A stretch of DNA of 64,000 nt from Bacillota bacterium (GTDB lineage: Bacteria; Bacillota; Clostridia; Oscillospirales; Ruminococcaceae), in contig JAEZRC010000002.1 in assembly GCA_023440965.1 (NCBI GenBank), forward strand, positions 62,001 through 126,000, written 5' to 3'. This document shows positions 7,477 to 15,941 of the stretch, in pieces (position 1 is the stretch's first letter; every line of letters begins with the position of its first letter). Made by a program: the position numbers and the translations under genes. A model generated the notes under the pieces. The model ran no database searches. It was given only the letters and a program-made list of their open reading frames with translations, and was not told the origin of the DNA.

Positions 7477-7860
7477 ATGAAAAATCAGATAGAATTACGC
7501 CCTCATCACTTATTGTGTATCAAAAACTTTATAGGTCAGGGTTACAGCACGGAATTTGTTGAAAATATGTATTCTGTCATCAAAAATCTCGATGAAAATC
7601 CTGATGAGTTATTAAAAATCAATGCAGGTCTTGATACTATATGTATCAAATGCCCTGAGAATAAAATAACCTGTTGTAACAGCGAAGATAAGGTATCAAT
7701 GCTTGATAAAAAGGTAATGGAAAGTCTTGATATTCATCATGGTGATGAAATGAGCTGGATTGATATTAAAGCAAAAGTATCTAAAGTAATTACACCAGAG
7801 AAATTAGAACAGATATGCAGTAATTGTAGTTGGTATTATATATGTGGCAATAAAAAATAA
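7477..7860 (+). CDS. DUF1284 domain protein
   Basis: 127 aa. It begins IELRPHHLLCIKNFIGQGYS, the signature of DUF1284, and has eight Cys residues, several in CxxC-like arrangements (CIKCPENKITCC near residue 63; CSNCSWYYIC near 114), suggesting metal or iron-sulfur binding. The family has no established function. It starts only four bases after the bioY stop and so is co-transcribed with bioY under the BirA operator, hinting at a link to biotin or to an ECF substrate. The operon ends at the hairpin at 7859-7886. Confidence 0.8.
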   Translation: MKNQIELRPHHLLCIKNFIGQGYSTEFVENMYSVIKNLDENPDELLKINAGLDTICIKCPENKITCCNSEDKVSMLDKKVMESLDIHHGDEMSWIDIKAKVSKVITPEKLEQICSNCSWYYICGNKK

Positions 7861-7886
7861 AAGGCGGAAGATTTCCGCCTTTTTTA
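7859..7886. terminator. terminator after the bioY-DUF1284 operon
   Basis: GGCGGAA with TTCCGCC forms a 7-bp GC-rich stem that extends into flanking A/T pairs, with loop GAT and a run of six or more T. It lies between converging genes and can work for both. Confidence 0.85.
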
Positions 7887-8360
7887 TTTATTCAGAACAT
7901 AAATTCCAAGATTTAGATATGCAGCAAACGACAGCCACAAAATATATGGTATCTGGAGATATGCAGCAATAGGTTTAATTTTGAAGAAAGCTAACATCAT
8001 GAAAATTACGACAATCCAAAGAAGAATAATCCACAGGAATCCGAGTAAAAGTTGGTCAAATGAGAAGAAAATAATTGTCCAGAAGAAGTTTATTACGAGT
8101 TGGAGAAAATAGAGGAACAGTGCATCTGTTTTCTCTTTTTTTGTCGCATTAGATGTATAAACAATATATGCTGAAATTGCCATAAGCACAAAAAGTATGC
8201 TCCATACTATTGGGAAGAGCCAGCCAGGTGGCGAAAGAATAGGTCTGTTATAGTTCTTATATTTATTCATACTGTTGTTTGTGAAAATGGCAGATAAAGC
8301 TCCCACACCAAGAGTTATAATAAGGAAAAAAATTAAAGGCTTCCACTTAATCTTTGAAAT
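7884..8360 (-). CDS. TspO/MBR family protein, apparent AUU start
   Basis: 158 aa if started at the ATT at 8358-8360 (or 159 aa from the ATT at 8361-8363). The body matches TspO: five membrane segments, with LSPPGWLFPIVWSILF near residue 40, a Trp-rich core, and YLNLGIYVLN at the end. The only conventional start, a GTG at 8304-8306, would cut the first membrane helix and lacks a ribosome site. Upstream, the frame stays open through IKWKPLIFFLIITLGVGAL, a proper first helix, and AAGGAGG sits 5-8 bases before the two ATT codons. TspO proteins bind porphyrins or sterols and act in stress responses; the ligand here is unknown. Confidence 0.85.
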   Translation of the reverse strand: MSKIKWKPLIFFLIITLGVGALSAIFTNNSMNKYKNYNRPILSPPGWLFPIVWSILFVLMAISAYIVYTSNATKKEKTDALFLYFLQLVINFFWTIIFFSFDQLLLGFLWIILLWIVVIFMMLAFFKIKPIAAYLQIPYILWLSFAAYLNLGIYVLNK

Positions 8361-8431
8361 AATAAATTCCTCCTTCGTTTATGTTAATAAATATATATGT
8401 TGTATTTATGAATTTTAATACAGGTTATACA

Positions 8432-9310
8432 CTATTTTACGATTTCGTATGAACAATTATCAGTATTTCCATAAAAAATAAGATTGTCCCCGTTATAGAA
8501 CCAAAAATTTGCTTTTGTATTAGCACACTCATAAATAATTTTGGACATATTTCCTTGCTTCGGTGCCAGAAGCTTCTGCCCAGCATTTGCGTTGAATTTA
8601 ACAACAAGCTTATATTTGCGTTGCTTGAGAATAATACAGTAATTGTTGCAGAAATCAACCTTTGCTCCAAGATATGTCGCAAACCTGTATTCTTGATTAT
8701 TGTAATTAATAACACACAGGCTACCTTTAAAGCTTGTCTTCAATATAGGAACATCAGCTACCGCAAGCATAATACTTGCCTTGATATTGTTAAAGCTGTT
8801 GCATTGAAGCCATGTGTAGTTTTTTGGGAAGGAATGGCCCATATCCGATTCAATGTAACCTGAGCCATTGTTAAAATTGATTGTTTCAGAATTTAACCGT
8901 AAATTGCCGAAAACAATATGATTCATACTTACTATTTCATGTCTGCATTCCATTTTCGGAATAAGATTGAAAGGTCCCATCAAAGGATATTTTATAGGTG
9001 TTAAATTTGAATACAATAGCTTTCCTTTTAGCTGAAATTTCCCAGTGTTTATATCAACATAAATTCCCTTGTCGGTGAAATAACTTGTCCCTACTTTTAT
9101 GATAAGCTTCTTTTTAAAAAATCTGAATGTGTTAAGTGGGTAATTGAAGTTATAGGAATTATCATTTGTCAGAACCTGAATAAATGCTGAACCTGATCCA
9201 CTTACACCGATATTTCTGCCAACAATAAAAGTAATATTATCCTGTCCGTTATAATGCTTAAAATACCATCCTTCAAAAAAAGGCAGGTTCTTTTTAAAAC
9301 TGTTTTTCAT
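8432..9310 (-). CDS. tocopherol-cyclase-like family protein
   Basis: 292 aa with no signal peptide. The N-terminal FFEGWYFKHYNG and the central motif GYIESDMGHSFPKNYTWLQ (about residues 153-171) are the hallmarks of the tocopherol cyclase-like family (plant VTE1 relatives), which folds as paired beta-barrel halves related to CrtC-type carotenoid enzymes. Bacterial members in Firmicutes are uncharacterised, and this organism has no visible tocopherol pathway, so tocopherol cyclization itself is unlikely. CGGAGG precedes the ATG. It is a single gene between TspO and a divergent radical SAM gene. Confidence 0.8.
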   Translation of the reverse strand: MKNSFKKNLPFFEGWYFKHYNGQDNITFIVGRNIGVSGSGSAFIQVLTNDNSYNFNYPLNTFRFFKKKLIIKVGTSYFTDKGIYVDINTGKFQLKGKLLYSNLTPIKYPLMGPFNLIPKMECRHEIVSMNHIVFGNLRLNSETINFNNGSGYIESDMGHSFPKNYTWLQCNSFNNIKASIMLAVADVPILKTSFKGSLCVINYNNQEYRFATYLGAKVDFCNNYCIILKQRKYKLVVKFNANAGQKLLAPKQGNMSKIIYECANTKANFWFYNGDNLIFYGNTDNCSYEIVK

Positions 9311-9437
9311 ATTTTCCTCCGATTTATAAGCTTATAATAATTTTGTCATAAATTTCTTAGTTTAAACAATCTTCATAAAGAGTAATTAAGTTAATGGAGG
9401 ATAAAATAAAAAATAAAAAAAGAAATCAGGAGTAAAA

Positions 9438-10433
9438 ATGTTTCCAGAGAAAATTTATTACGAACCAACAACGCTTGATTATAGTCTTGGCAAAAAGCTC
9501 AAAGAAAAATACAAAGATATTAAGTGGATTGAAATAGAAAATCATAATAATATTCCTGAAATGCGTCAGAAGGAAAATAGGGAGTTTGCCGTTATGAAAA
9601 GAAGTGTCATTCTTGGAATAAGAAAGACACATAAGTATGTTGCAAATTTTAAAAGTTCTGACTTTTTAGTTCCATGGACATCTTCAGGATGTAGTGCAAT
9701 GTGCTTGTATTGCTATCTTGTATGTAATTACAATAAATGTGCATATTTGCGCCTTTTTGCCAACAGAGAGCAGATGCTTGACAAATTAACAGCTTTTTCA
9801 AGAAAAAGTGCAACACCACTAACTTTTGAAATAGGGAGCAACAGCGACCTTATCCTTGAAAATACTATTACTGATAATCTGCCATGGGTTATAGAAGAAT
9901 TTGCACGACAGGGAAGAGGAAAGCTAACCTTCCCGACAAAATTTGAAATGGTGGATTCTCTGCTTGGACTTAACCATAAGGGTAAAACTATATTCAGAAT
10001 GAGCGTGAATCCTGAAGAAATTATCGGAAAAATTGAGCTTGGTACCTCACACCTTAACAACAGGATTGAGGCAATGAATAAAATGGCTGAGGCTGATTAT
10101 CCTGTGGGATTACTTATTGCCCCGGTAATAATGATTGATGATTGGAAGGAAAAGTACAAGGAACTCCTTGATACGCTTGAGGCAAAGCTTTCTGATAAAG
10201 TAAAAGAAAAAATGTTTATTGAAGTTATTTTTATGACTTATAGTTATATTCATAGGGCTATTAATAATGAAGCCTTTCCACACGCACCTGAACTTTATTC
10301 AAAAGAATATATGATAGGTCGTGGAAGAGGCAAGTATTGGTACCGTCAGAATATTAGAGATGATGGTGAGGAATTCCTGAGAGCAGAAATAACAAAGCAC
10401 TTTCCGAATAATGAAATCATATACTTCTGTTGA
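9438..10433 (+). CDS. spore photoproduct lyase-like radical SAM protein
   Basis: 331 aa, close to the length of SplB. It has the radical SAM motif SSGCSAMCLYCYL with C85, C89 and C92, the following Tyr93, and a C-terminal region with KYWYRQ as in the family. SplB repairs the 5-thyminyl-5,6-dihydrothymine UV lesion in spores. From memory of the Bacillus subtilis sequence, its hydrogen-donor Cys141 lies in FEASCTSD; the equivalent here reads FEIGSNSD, putting Ser134 at that place. Lesion repair is therefore uncertain and it may be a paralogue with another role. AGGAG precedes the ATG. The terminator at 10410-10450 overlaps the stop codon. Confidence 0.82.
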   Translation: MFPEKIYYEPTTLDYSLGKKLKEKYKDIKWIEIENHNNIPEMRQKENREFAVMKRSVILGIRKTHKYVANFKSSDFLVPWTSSGCSAMCLYCYLVCNYNKCAYLRLFANREQMLDKLTAFSRKSATPLTFEIGSNSDLILENTITDNLPWVIEEFARQGRGKLTFPTKFEMVDSLLGLNHKGKTIFRMSVNPEEIIGKIELGTSHLNNRIEAMNKMAEADYPVGLLIAPVIMIDDWKEKYKELLDTLEAKLSDKVKEKMFIEVIFMTYSYIHRAINNEAFPHAPELYSKEYMIGRGRGKYWYRQNIRDDGEEFLRAEITKHFPNNEIIYFC

Positions 10434-10450
10434 TGATTTCATTGTTTTTT
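10410..10450 (+). terminator. terminator overlapping the end of the SPL-like gene
   Basis: AATGAAATCAT pairs with ATGATTTCATT (11 bp) across a 12-base loop and is followed by GTTTTTT. The left arm is coding sequence and the loop contains most of the stop codon. Confidence 0.65.
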
Positions 10451-10498
10451 GTCATAATATATGTTAAAATAGTATTATTATGACAATGGAGGTATATG

Positions 10499-11281
10499 GT
10501 GTTTAAATATACGTTTTTACAGTGGATAATGTTTTTCTATATATATTGCTTAATTGGCTGGGCATTGGAATCAACAGTAGTATCAATATCAGAAAAAAAA
10601 TTTGTTAACCGTGGCTTTTTAAGAATACCATTCCTTCCACTTTACGGCTTTGGTGCATTGACGATTCTGTTCTCAACTCTTCCTGTAAAATCTGACCCGG
10701 TTTTAGTGTATATATGCGGTGCATTGAGTTGTACACTTCTTGAGTATATAACAGGCATAATCATGGAAAGTATGTTTAAGGTAAAATACTGGGATTATTC
10801 AGATGCAGAGTTTAATTTGAACGGTAAGATATGTGTAATGTCCTCGTTATTCTGGGGGTTTTTATCATTGCTTCTTACATATAAGCTTCATGAATTAACA
10901 GAAAAGTTAGTTCTGAATTTTTCACATGCCGCAACCTTAGTCATTGTAATAGCAATATCAGTTATATTCGCTTCTGACGTGGTATATTCAGTCAAGACAG
11001 CATTTGATGTTAAAAAGGTTCTTGCTAAGCTTACTGAAATTAAGAATGAAATTGAAAAGCTTATTTCCCAGAGTGTCGAGAAGTCCGAAAGAGCACAGGC
11101 CATCAAGGATAATATCCAAAGCCTTAATGCAGAAAGACAAAAGATGTTTTTAAAAATATCCTTCTATCCTCGTCAGCTTCTGAAAGCACATCCTCATGCA
11201 ACATCATCACGATTTAGTGAAGCTTTGAGGGATGTTAAGGAATCAATAGTCAACAGACGCAAAAATAAAACTAAAGTATAA
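10499..11281 (+). CDS. CmpB-like 'putative ABC transporter permease' membrane protein
   Basis: 260 aa from the GTG at 10499, 6 bases after GGAGG; an adjacent in-frame ATG at 10496 is an alternative only 3 bases from it. The first 150 residues hold four or five membrane segments with FYIYCLIGWALES, NRGFLRIPFLPLYGFG and LLEYITGIIMES, matching the CmpB-type family annotated as putative ABC transporter permeases, whose role is unknown. The last 90 residues are charged and partly coiled (VLAKLTEIKNEIEKLI), probably cytoplasmic. No ATPase gene is adjacent. The gene ends at the strong two-way hairpin 11286-11314. Confidence 0.78.
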   Translation: MFKYTFLQWIMFFYIYCLIGWALESTVVSISEKKFVNRGFLRIPFLPLYGFGALTILFSTLPVKSDPVLVYICGALSCTLLEYITGIIMESMFKVKYWDYSDAEFNLNGKICVMSSLFWGFLSLLLTYKLHELTEKLVLNFSHAATLVIVIAISVIFASDVVYSVKTAFDVKKVLAKLTEIKNEIEKLISQSVEKSERAQAIKDNIQSLNAERQKMFLKISFYPRQLLKAHPHATSSRFSEALRDVKESIVNRRKNKTKV

Positions 11282-11285
11282 AAAT

Positions 11286-11314
11286 AGAGCCTTGAATTTT
11301 AAATTCAAGGCTCT
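11286..11314. terminator. bidirectional terminator
   Basis: A 14-bp perfect inverted repeat (AGAGCCTTGAATTT and AAATTCAAGGCTCT around one T), flanked by A-rich sequence on the left and TTAATTATTT on the right, sits between two converging genes. Confidence 0.85.
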
Positions 11315-11325
11315 TAATTATTTAA

Positions 11326-11973
11326 TTAGTCAGCGGATTGCATTGTGCTGAGAATTGTATGATAATCGTGGCTTACCATTGCTATACCATATGGGTTAAG
11401 AGTTGTACTGTCAATGTCAAGGGTAACCTTATAGTAAACAGTTTTAACCACACCATCAATTTCTATATCATAATTAAAGTAATTAACTTCAATGTATCTG
11501 TCCTTTGATTCTCCGATATATGTTGCAGTTATAAAGTCGTTTTCATCAAATGATTCGTATGTCATCTGTGAGAAATCAAACCATACTTTTAGCTTTTCAG
11601 TTTCACTATCTGAATCAAATTCATTTAATGCATATTCAAAATATATTTTTGCATTATTACAGCATACATCATCACTTTCTACTGGTATACCACCACATGA
11701 ATAATAGAATACTGTGCTTATATCTTTCATACCGCAGTTGCTGTCTGAATTCCAGAATGATGTTGAATCAGCAGTATTATATGTAAATTTCTTGCCACCT
11801 AAAAGAGTAATGGTTTGTATTTCGTCAGAGATTGGTGGTAATTCACCATCATACTTGATTACTTTTCCATCATCACTTTTTACATCTTTAACGAATTTAC
11901 CTACTGCTGTGTTGTCAAATGAATCAGATATCTGATTACCAATTGCTTTCATTGCTTTTGAAAATAGTCCCAT
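11326..11973 (-). CDS. hypothetical protein
   Basis: 215 aa, not recognised. The N-terminus (MGLFSKAMKAIGNQI) looks like a short amphipathic helix; the rest is acidic and beta-rich by appearance, with many Asp, Glu, Tyr and Phe residues and a pair of Cys at VCCNN. There is no signal peptide or membrane segment. The start MGLFS resembles that of the unknown protein at 50103 (MGLFASKPK), but I see no further similarity. GTGG lies before the ATG. It is monocistronic between converging and tandem genes, with the htpG terminator upstream of its start. Confidence 0.7.
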   Translation of the reverse strand: MGLFSKAMKAIGNQISDSFDNTAVGKFVKDVKSDDGKVIKYDGELPPISDEIQTITLLGGKKFTYNTADSTSFWNSDSNCGMKDISTVFYYSCGGIPVESDDVCCNNAKIYFEYALNEFDSDSETEKLKVWFDFSQMTYESFDENDFITATYIGESKDRYIEVNYFNYDIEIDGVVKTVYYKVTLDIDSTTLNPYGIAMVSHDYHTILSTMQSAD

Positions 11974-12041
11974 AATACAACCACCTTTATATAATATTTG
12001 TTATATAACGTATCATACTACAATTAGCAGCTAATGTCAAC

Positions 12042-12084
12042 AAAAATATCCTGTTTTTGCGAAAAATATTAACAGGATATTTTT
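12042..12084 (-). terminator. terminator after htpG
   Basis: AAAAATATCCTGTT pairs perfectly with AACAGGATATTTTT (14 bp) around a 15-base loop. Read from htpG it ends in a T-run; it lies 15 bases past the stop codon. Confidence 0.75.
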
Positions 12085-12098
12085 ATTTAGTTATAAAA

Positions 12099-13982
12099 TT
12101 AGTCAACCATAAGCTCACATATCATATTCGAGAATTTTACAGGGTCTTCAACAGGTATTCCTTCTATCATAAGCGCCTGTGTATAGAGGAGTTCTGAATA
12201 TATATTCAGTTTTTCCTTATCTTCAGTATTAAGCTTTTGAAGTTTTGCAAATACAGGGTGGTTTGCATTTATTTCAAGTACCTTTTCTGCCTTTACCTTT
12301 TCGTTGTTAGGCATTGCATTAAGCACCTTTTCCATTTCAATGGTGATATCTCCGCCGTTTGCAAGGCATACAGGATGTGACTTTAGTCTCTGTGATAATC
12401 TTACTTCAATAACCTTATCACCAAGAGCCTCTTTCATTGCTGTGAAGAGGTCTTTGTTTTCCTCAGCCTGCTTTTTAGCATCCTGCTTTTCTTCTTCTGT
12501 TTCAAGATTAAGGTCATCACTTGATGCTGATTTGAATTCTTTCTCTTTATAATTCATTAGCATCTTTACAGCAAATTCATCAACATAATCTGTGAGGTAT
12601 AATACTTCAAAGCCTTTTTCTTTTAGAGCTTCGATCTGTGGTAGTCTTTCAATTCTTGAAATACTGCTTCCTGTTGCATAATAGATGAACTTTTGGTCTT
12701 CCTTCATTCTTGAGATATACTCTTCAAGAGTTGACATCTTTTCAGCAAACGATGTATGGAACATCAACAAGTCTTCGAGGAGATCCCTATTCTGTCCATA
12801 AGAACTGTAAATGCCGAATTTGAGCTGTAATCCGAAGTTCTTAAAGAACTCTTCATACTTATCTCTGTCTTCTTGAAGCATTTTAGCAAGATTATTTTTA
12901 ATAGTCTTTTCAAGGTTTTTAGAAATAACCTTAAGCTGTCTGTCGTGCTGTAACATCTCCCTTGAAATGTTAAGTGACAAGTCCTCACTGTCAACAAGAC
13001 CTTTTACAAATGAGAAATAATCAGCGAGCAGATCAGCGCATTTATCCATAATAAGAACGCCATTTGAATAGAGCTGGAGTCCTTTTTCATATTCCTTTGA
13101 ATAATAATTATATGGAGCTTTTGAAGGAATAAACAGTAAAGCATTATAGCTTGCTATACCTTCTGCCTTAACGTGCATATATTTCACAGGGTTCTCATAA
13201 TCGTGGAATTTTTCCATATAGAACTTATTGTACTCTTCATCATTAAGTTCATTTTTGTTCTTTCTCCAGATAGGAACCATACTGTTCAAGGTTTTGGTTT
13301 CAATAACAGTTTCATATTCTGTTTCGCTGCCCTCTTTAAGCTTTGAGGTTTCAACATCCATCTTGATAGGGAAGCGAATATAGTCAGAATACTTTTTGAT
13401 AAGCTGTTGTAATCTATACTGCTCAAGGTAATCATCATACTTTTCATTTTCTGTATTGTCCATAAGATACAAAACAATTTCAGTACCGCAGGTTTCTTTT
13501 TCAGACTCAACTATTGAATAGCCGTCAACACCCTCAGCAGTCCAGGTACAAGCGGTATCACTGCCGAAAGCCTTTGATGTTACAACAACCTTTTTAGCAA
13601 CCATGAAAGATGAGTAGAATCCAACACCGAATTGGCCGATAATACTTACATCATCACTAAGCTCATTGTCATTTTTAAAAGATAGTGAGCCACTCTTTGC
13701 GATTGTTCCAAGATTATTTTCAAGCTCTTCCTTAGTCATTCCGATACCGTTGTCGGAAATTGTAAGTGTTCGGTTTTCTTTGTCAGCTTTTATAGTGATT
13801 GCAAAATCGTCTTTAGTCATTCCGATACTTGTATCCTGAAGTGAACGGAAATACAGCTTGTCAATAGCGTCGCTTGCGTTGGAGATAAGTTCACGGAGGA
13901 AGATTTCCTTATGCGTATAAATTGAATGAATCATCATATCAAGCAAACGTTTTGACTCTGCTTTAAATTGTTTTTTTGCCAT
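12099..13982 (-). CDS. htpG: molecular chaperone HtpG (Hsp90)
   Basis: 627 aa, full length. The N-terminal GHKL ATPase shows ELISNASDAIDKL, DNGIGMTKEE and GQFGVGFYSSFMVA, followed by the middle and C-terminal dimerisation domains of bacterial Hsp90. It refolds or remodels client proteins in the cytoplasm by ATP-driven clamping. The ATG at 13980-13982 lies 8 bases after AAGGAG; an in-frame GTG 9 bases earlier overlaps that site and is rejected. The promoter at 14040-14068 and the perfect CIRCE element at 14009-14035 place it under the heat-shock repressor HrcA. Confidence 0.97.
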   Translation of the reverse strand: MAKKQFKAESKRLLDMMIHSIYTHKEIFLRELISNASDAIDKLYFRSLQDTSIGMTKDDFAITIKADKENRTLTISDNGIGMTKEELENNLGTIAKSGSLSFKNDNELSDDVSIIGQFGVGFYSSFMVAKKVVVTSKAFGSDTACTWTAEGVDGYSIVESEKETCGTEIVLYLMDNTENEKYDDYLEQYRLQQLIKKYSDYIRFPIKMDVETSKLKEGSETEYETVIETKTLNSMVPIWRKNKNELNDEEYNKFYMEKFHDYENPVKYMHVKAEGIASYNALLFIPSKAPYNYYSKEYEKGLQLYSNGVLIMDKCADLLADYFSFVKGLVDSEDLSLNISREMLQHDRQLKVISKNLEKTIKNNLAKMLQEDRDKYEEFFKNFGLQLKFGIYSSYGQNRDLLEDLLMFHTSFAEKMSTLEEYISRMKEDQKFIYYATGSSISRIERLPQIEALKEKGFEVLYLTDYVDEFAVKMLMNYKEKEFKSASSDDLNLETEEEKQDAKKQAEENKDLFTAMKEALGDKVIEVRLSQRLKSHPVCLANGGDITIEMEKVLNAMPNNEKVKAEKVLEINANHPVFAKLQKLNTEDKEKLNIYSELLYTQALMIEGIPVEDPVKFSNMICELMVD

Positions 13983-14008
13983 AAAAAACACTCCTTGTAC
14001 TTATGCAT

Positions 14009-14035
14009 TTAGCACTCTGTATATAAGAGTGCTAA
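14009..14035. promoter_or_regulatory. CIRCE element (HrcA operator) upstream of htpG
   Basis: TTAGCACTC-N9-GAGTGCTAA is a perfect 9-9-9 inverted repeat identical to the conserved CIRCE consensus. It covers the predicted transcription start of htpG, so HrcA would repress at normal temperature. Confidence 0.97.
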
Positions 14036-14039
14036 ACAT

Positions 14040-14068
14040 AGTATAGTACAAAGAGAATTAAAAATCAA
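14040..14068 (-). promoter_or_regulatory. htpG promoter
   Basis: Reverse strand: TTGATT (14068-14063), 17-base spacer, TATACT (14045-14040), immediately upstream of CIRCE. Confidence 0.75.
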
Positions 14069-14112
14069 GCCATTCATAAAAAATATTTTATTTATTTACT
14101 TTTAATCTAAAA

Positions 14113-14862
14113 TTATGATTCCGTAATAATTTTCTCAAACTTTTTTTCTGATAGGATTTCATTACATACAAATTCACCGTTGTGAAAAAGTGAGTATGAT
14201 GTGAAAGGTGCTGGTGCGTTCTTCGCCTGTTCACAGGAAGTTATGTGGACAATCTTGAAAGGGATACCTTTTTCATCAGCAATATTTTTAATAAGCGGAA
14301 CATATTTTGCAGTGAATGGGCATTGGTCCGCATAATAAAGAATAAAGCCCTGTTCATCTATATGAGGCTTTTTAACCTGTGACATAAAGCAAGGTGCAGC
14401 AGCATTTTCTGTAAAAGGGAGATAATAAAGCACATAAAAAGGCTCTGCTGTGTCAGCAAGCTTAAAGCCTTTGTATTTTAGGAATTTCGGGTCAGAAAGG
14501 AACGGCATCTTTTTCTTTGCTGAAAGAATAACAAGACCTTTCTTGCCTTTCTCTTTGCTGTCTTTTATACATTCGTCAAGTAATAGAGTTGAATTGCCCT
14601 GACCTTTATATTGCCCAGAAACCCAAAGGCAGTTAATATACATATATCCGTCAGCTTTCACAGGAGTCCACGCTTTTTCTGCGGGGATATATTCAATAAA
14701 GCATTTTCCCCTGACATTACCTTTTTTAAATACAAGTCCGTCATTAAATCTTTCTCTGAGCCAGTTTTTCTTTGAAATTACCTGGCAGTCATTATTGTTG
14801 GATATAGCACAGCATATATGCTCGGTTTCAAGGTTGTCTTTTGTTAAAGTAATTATGTCCAT
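14113..14862 (-). CDS. YoaP-like N-acetyltransferase
   Basis: 249 aa with two parts. Residues 1-150 form a GNAT domain (motif A near CLWVSGQYKGQGNSTLLLDE). Residues 160-245 form a YoaP-type C-terminal domain, which contains a Cys in YYADQCPFTAKYVPL placed like a thioredoxin-fold active-site Cys, and a possible cis-Pro region. The acceptor substrate is unknown. The start has AGGAAGAG 7 bases away, and the gene begins 13 bases after the VanY stop, so the two are probably co-transcribed. Confidence 0.85.
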   Translation of the reverse strand: MDIITLTKDNLETEHICCAISNNNDCQVISKKNWLRERFNDGLVFKKGNVRGKCFIEYIPAEKAWTPVKADGYMYINCLWVSGQYKGQGNSTLLLDECIKDSKEKGKKGLVILSAKKKMPFLSDPKFLKYKGFKLADTAEPFYVLYYLPFTENAAAPCFMSQVKKPHIDEQGFILYYADQCPFTAKYVPLIKNIADEKGIPFKIVHITSCEQAKNAPAPFTSYSLFHNGEFVCNEILSEKKFEKIITES

Positions 14863-14875
14863 TATACTCTTCCTT

Positions 14876-15847
14876 TTACTTTTTATTCTGAGAGGGCTGA
14901 ACTGTTACAATAAATCCGTCTACGTTATTGCCTGAGATAACATAGCTTTCACATTCTTTTGGGGCAGGAATTTTTGTTTTGTCTTTTGTTGCAGGAACAT
15001 AATAAACCTCATATTCAATATCGTCAAAGTTCTTGATTTTGAGGTGTTCCTTTGTGAAGGTGTATTTCTTTATTAAATCAATGTATTCTTCAAAACAGAG
15101 ATTGTTCTGTTTCATATAATATGCGTGAGGCTGTCCGACATAGCGGTAATGCCAAGGCTCGTTATCAATCTTAGTGACGTCCTTTTTATCCTCTGTATAT
15201 CGCTGAATGAAGCCATATTTATATGAATTATCATTAAGCCATTTGCAGTTATTCTTGAAAGTGTTATCATATGAAAAATCAAGTGCATATCCTGTATGAT
15301 GCTCACTATGACCAGGTAGTGCAACAAGCGTTGATACTGTTGCGTTGTTCTTTTTTAGATCGGCGTTGTAAAGCGTTTGCTGATATTCCTTTGTACGTAA
15401 ACCGCTTGTAACAATAAGATTTTTAACTTTGGTGGCAGCAGCAAAATCCGTTATCATATTATTAAAATCATTAATTACTAAAGTGGAGAGATTAACTGTA
15501 TTGTCCTTTACTGAAAAGTTTTTTGAAGTCAGGCCTTGCCTGTAATTAACAAGATTAGTCAGATTATCAGTTGTTGGAATAGGTGCTGTATAAGCATGAT
15601 CGCTGTTTACAAGAATAAGATTTCCCTGATTAATAAGTGTTGAGTCAGTCTCAAGATATTCATAATTGGCGTTAGTTGTATTATCTGATTTTGAAGAAGC
15701 AGAAGAAGATGAATTTGGTTTCTTGTCCTTATCTTTATTGAAAATATTACCGATTATCAAGGCAAAAACCCATATCAGAATTATTAATAAGAATATACAT
15801 AAGAAAATTCTTTTCCAAAGAAATTTATTATTTTTCTTCTTTCTCAT
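14876..15847 (-). CDS. D-alanyl-D-alanine carboxypeptidase, VanY family
   Basis: 323 aa. An N-terminal membrane anchor (about residues 13-33) is followed by a Ser/Asn-rich linker and a VanY/DdcB peptidase domain from about 85 to 240. The zinc motif HSEHHTGYALDF and the second motif EPWHYRYV carry the His, Asp and catalytic Glu ligands of the LAS peptidases. It should trim D-Ala from peptidoglycan stem peptides outside the membrane. Nothing nearby suggests vancomycin resistance (no vanHAX or VanRS), so ordinary wall remodelling is inferred. It is upstream of and apparently co-transcribed with the YoaP-like gene. Confidence 0.92.
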   Translation of the reverse strand: MRKKKNNKFLWKRIFLCIFLLIILIWVFALIIGNIFNKDKDKKPNSSSSASSKSDNTTNANYEYLETDSTLINQGNLILVNSDHAYTAPIPTTDNLTNLVNYRQGLTSKNFSVKDNTVNLSTLVINDFNNMITDFAAATKVKNLIVTSGLRTKEYQQTLYNADLKKNNATVSTLVALPGHSEHHTGYALDFSYDNTFKNNCKWLNDNSYKYGFIQRYTEDKKDVTKIDNEPWHYRYVGQPHAYYMKQNNLCFEEYIDLIKKYTFTKEHLKIKNFDDIEYEVYYVPATKDKTKIPAPKECESYVISGNNVDGFIVTVQPSQNKK

Positions 15848-15941
15848 AGTTATCCTCCCTGAAAAATATATACAATAATTATATCACATATCAAAAAATA
15901 AAGAAATATGTAAAAGTAATGTATTTATAATATTGATTTTA

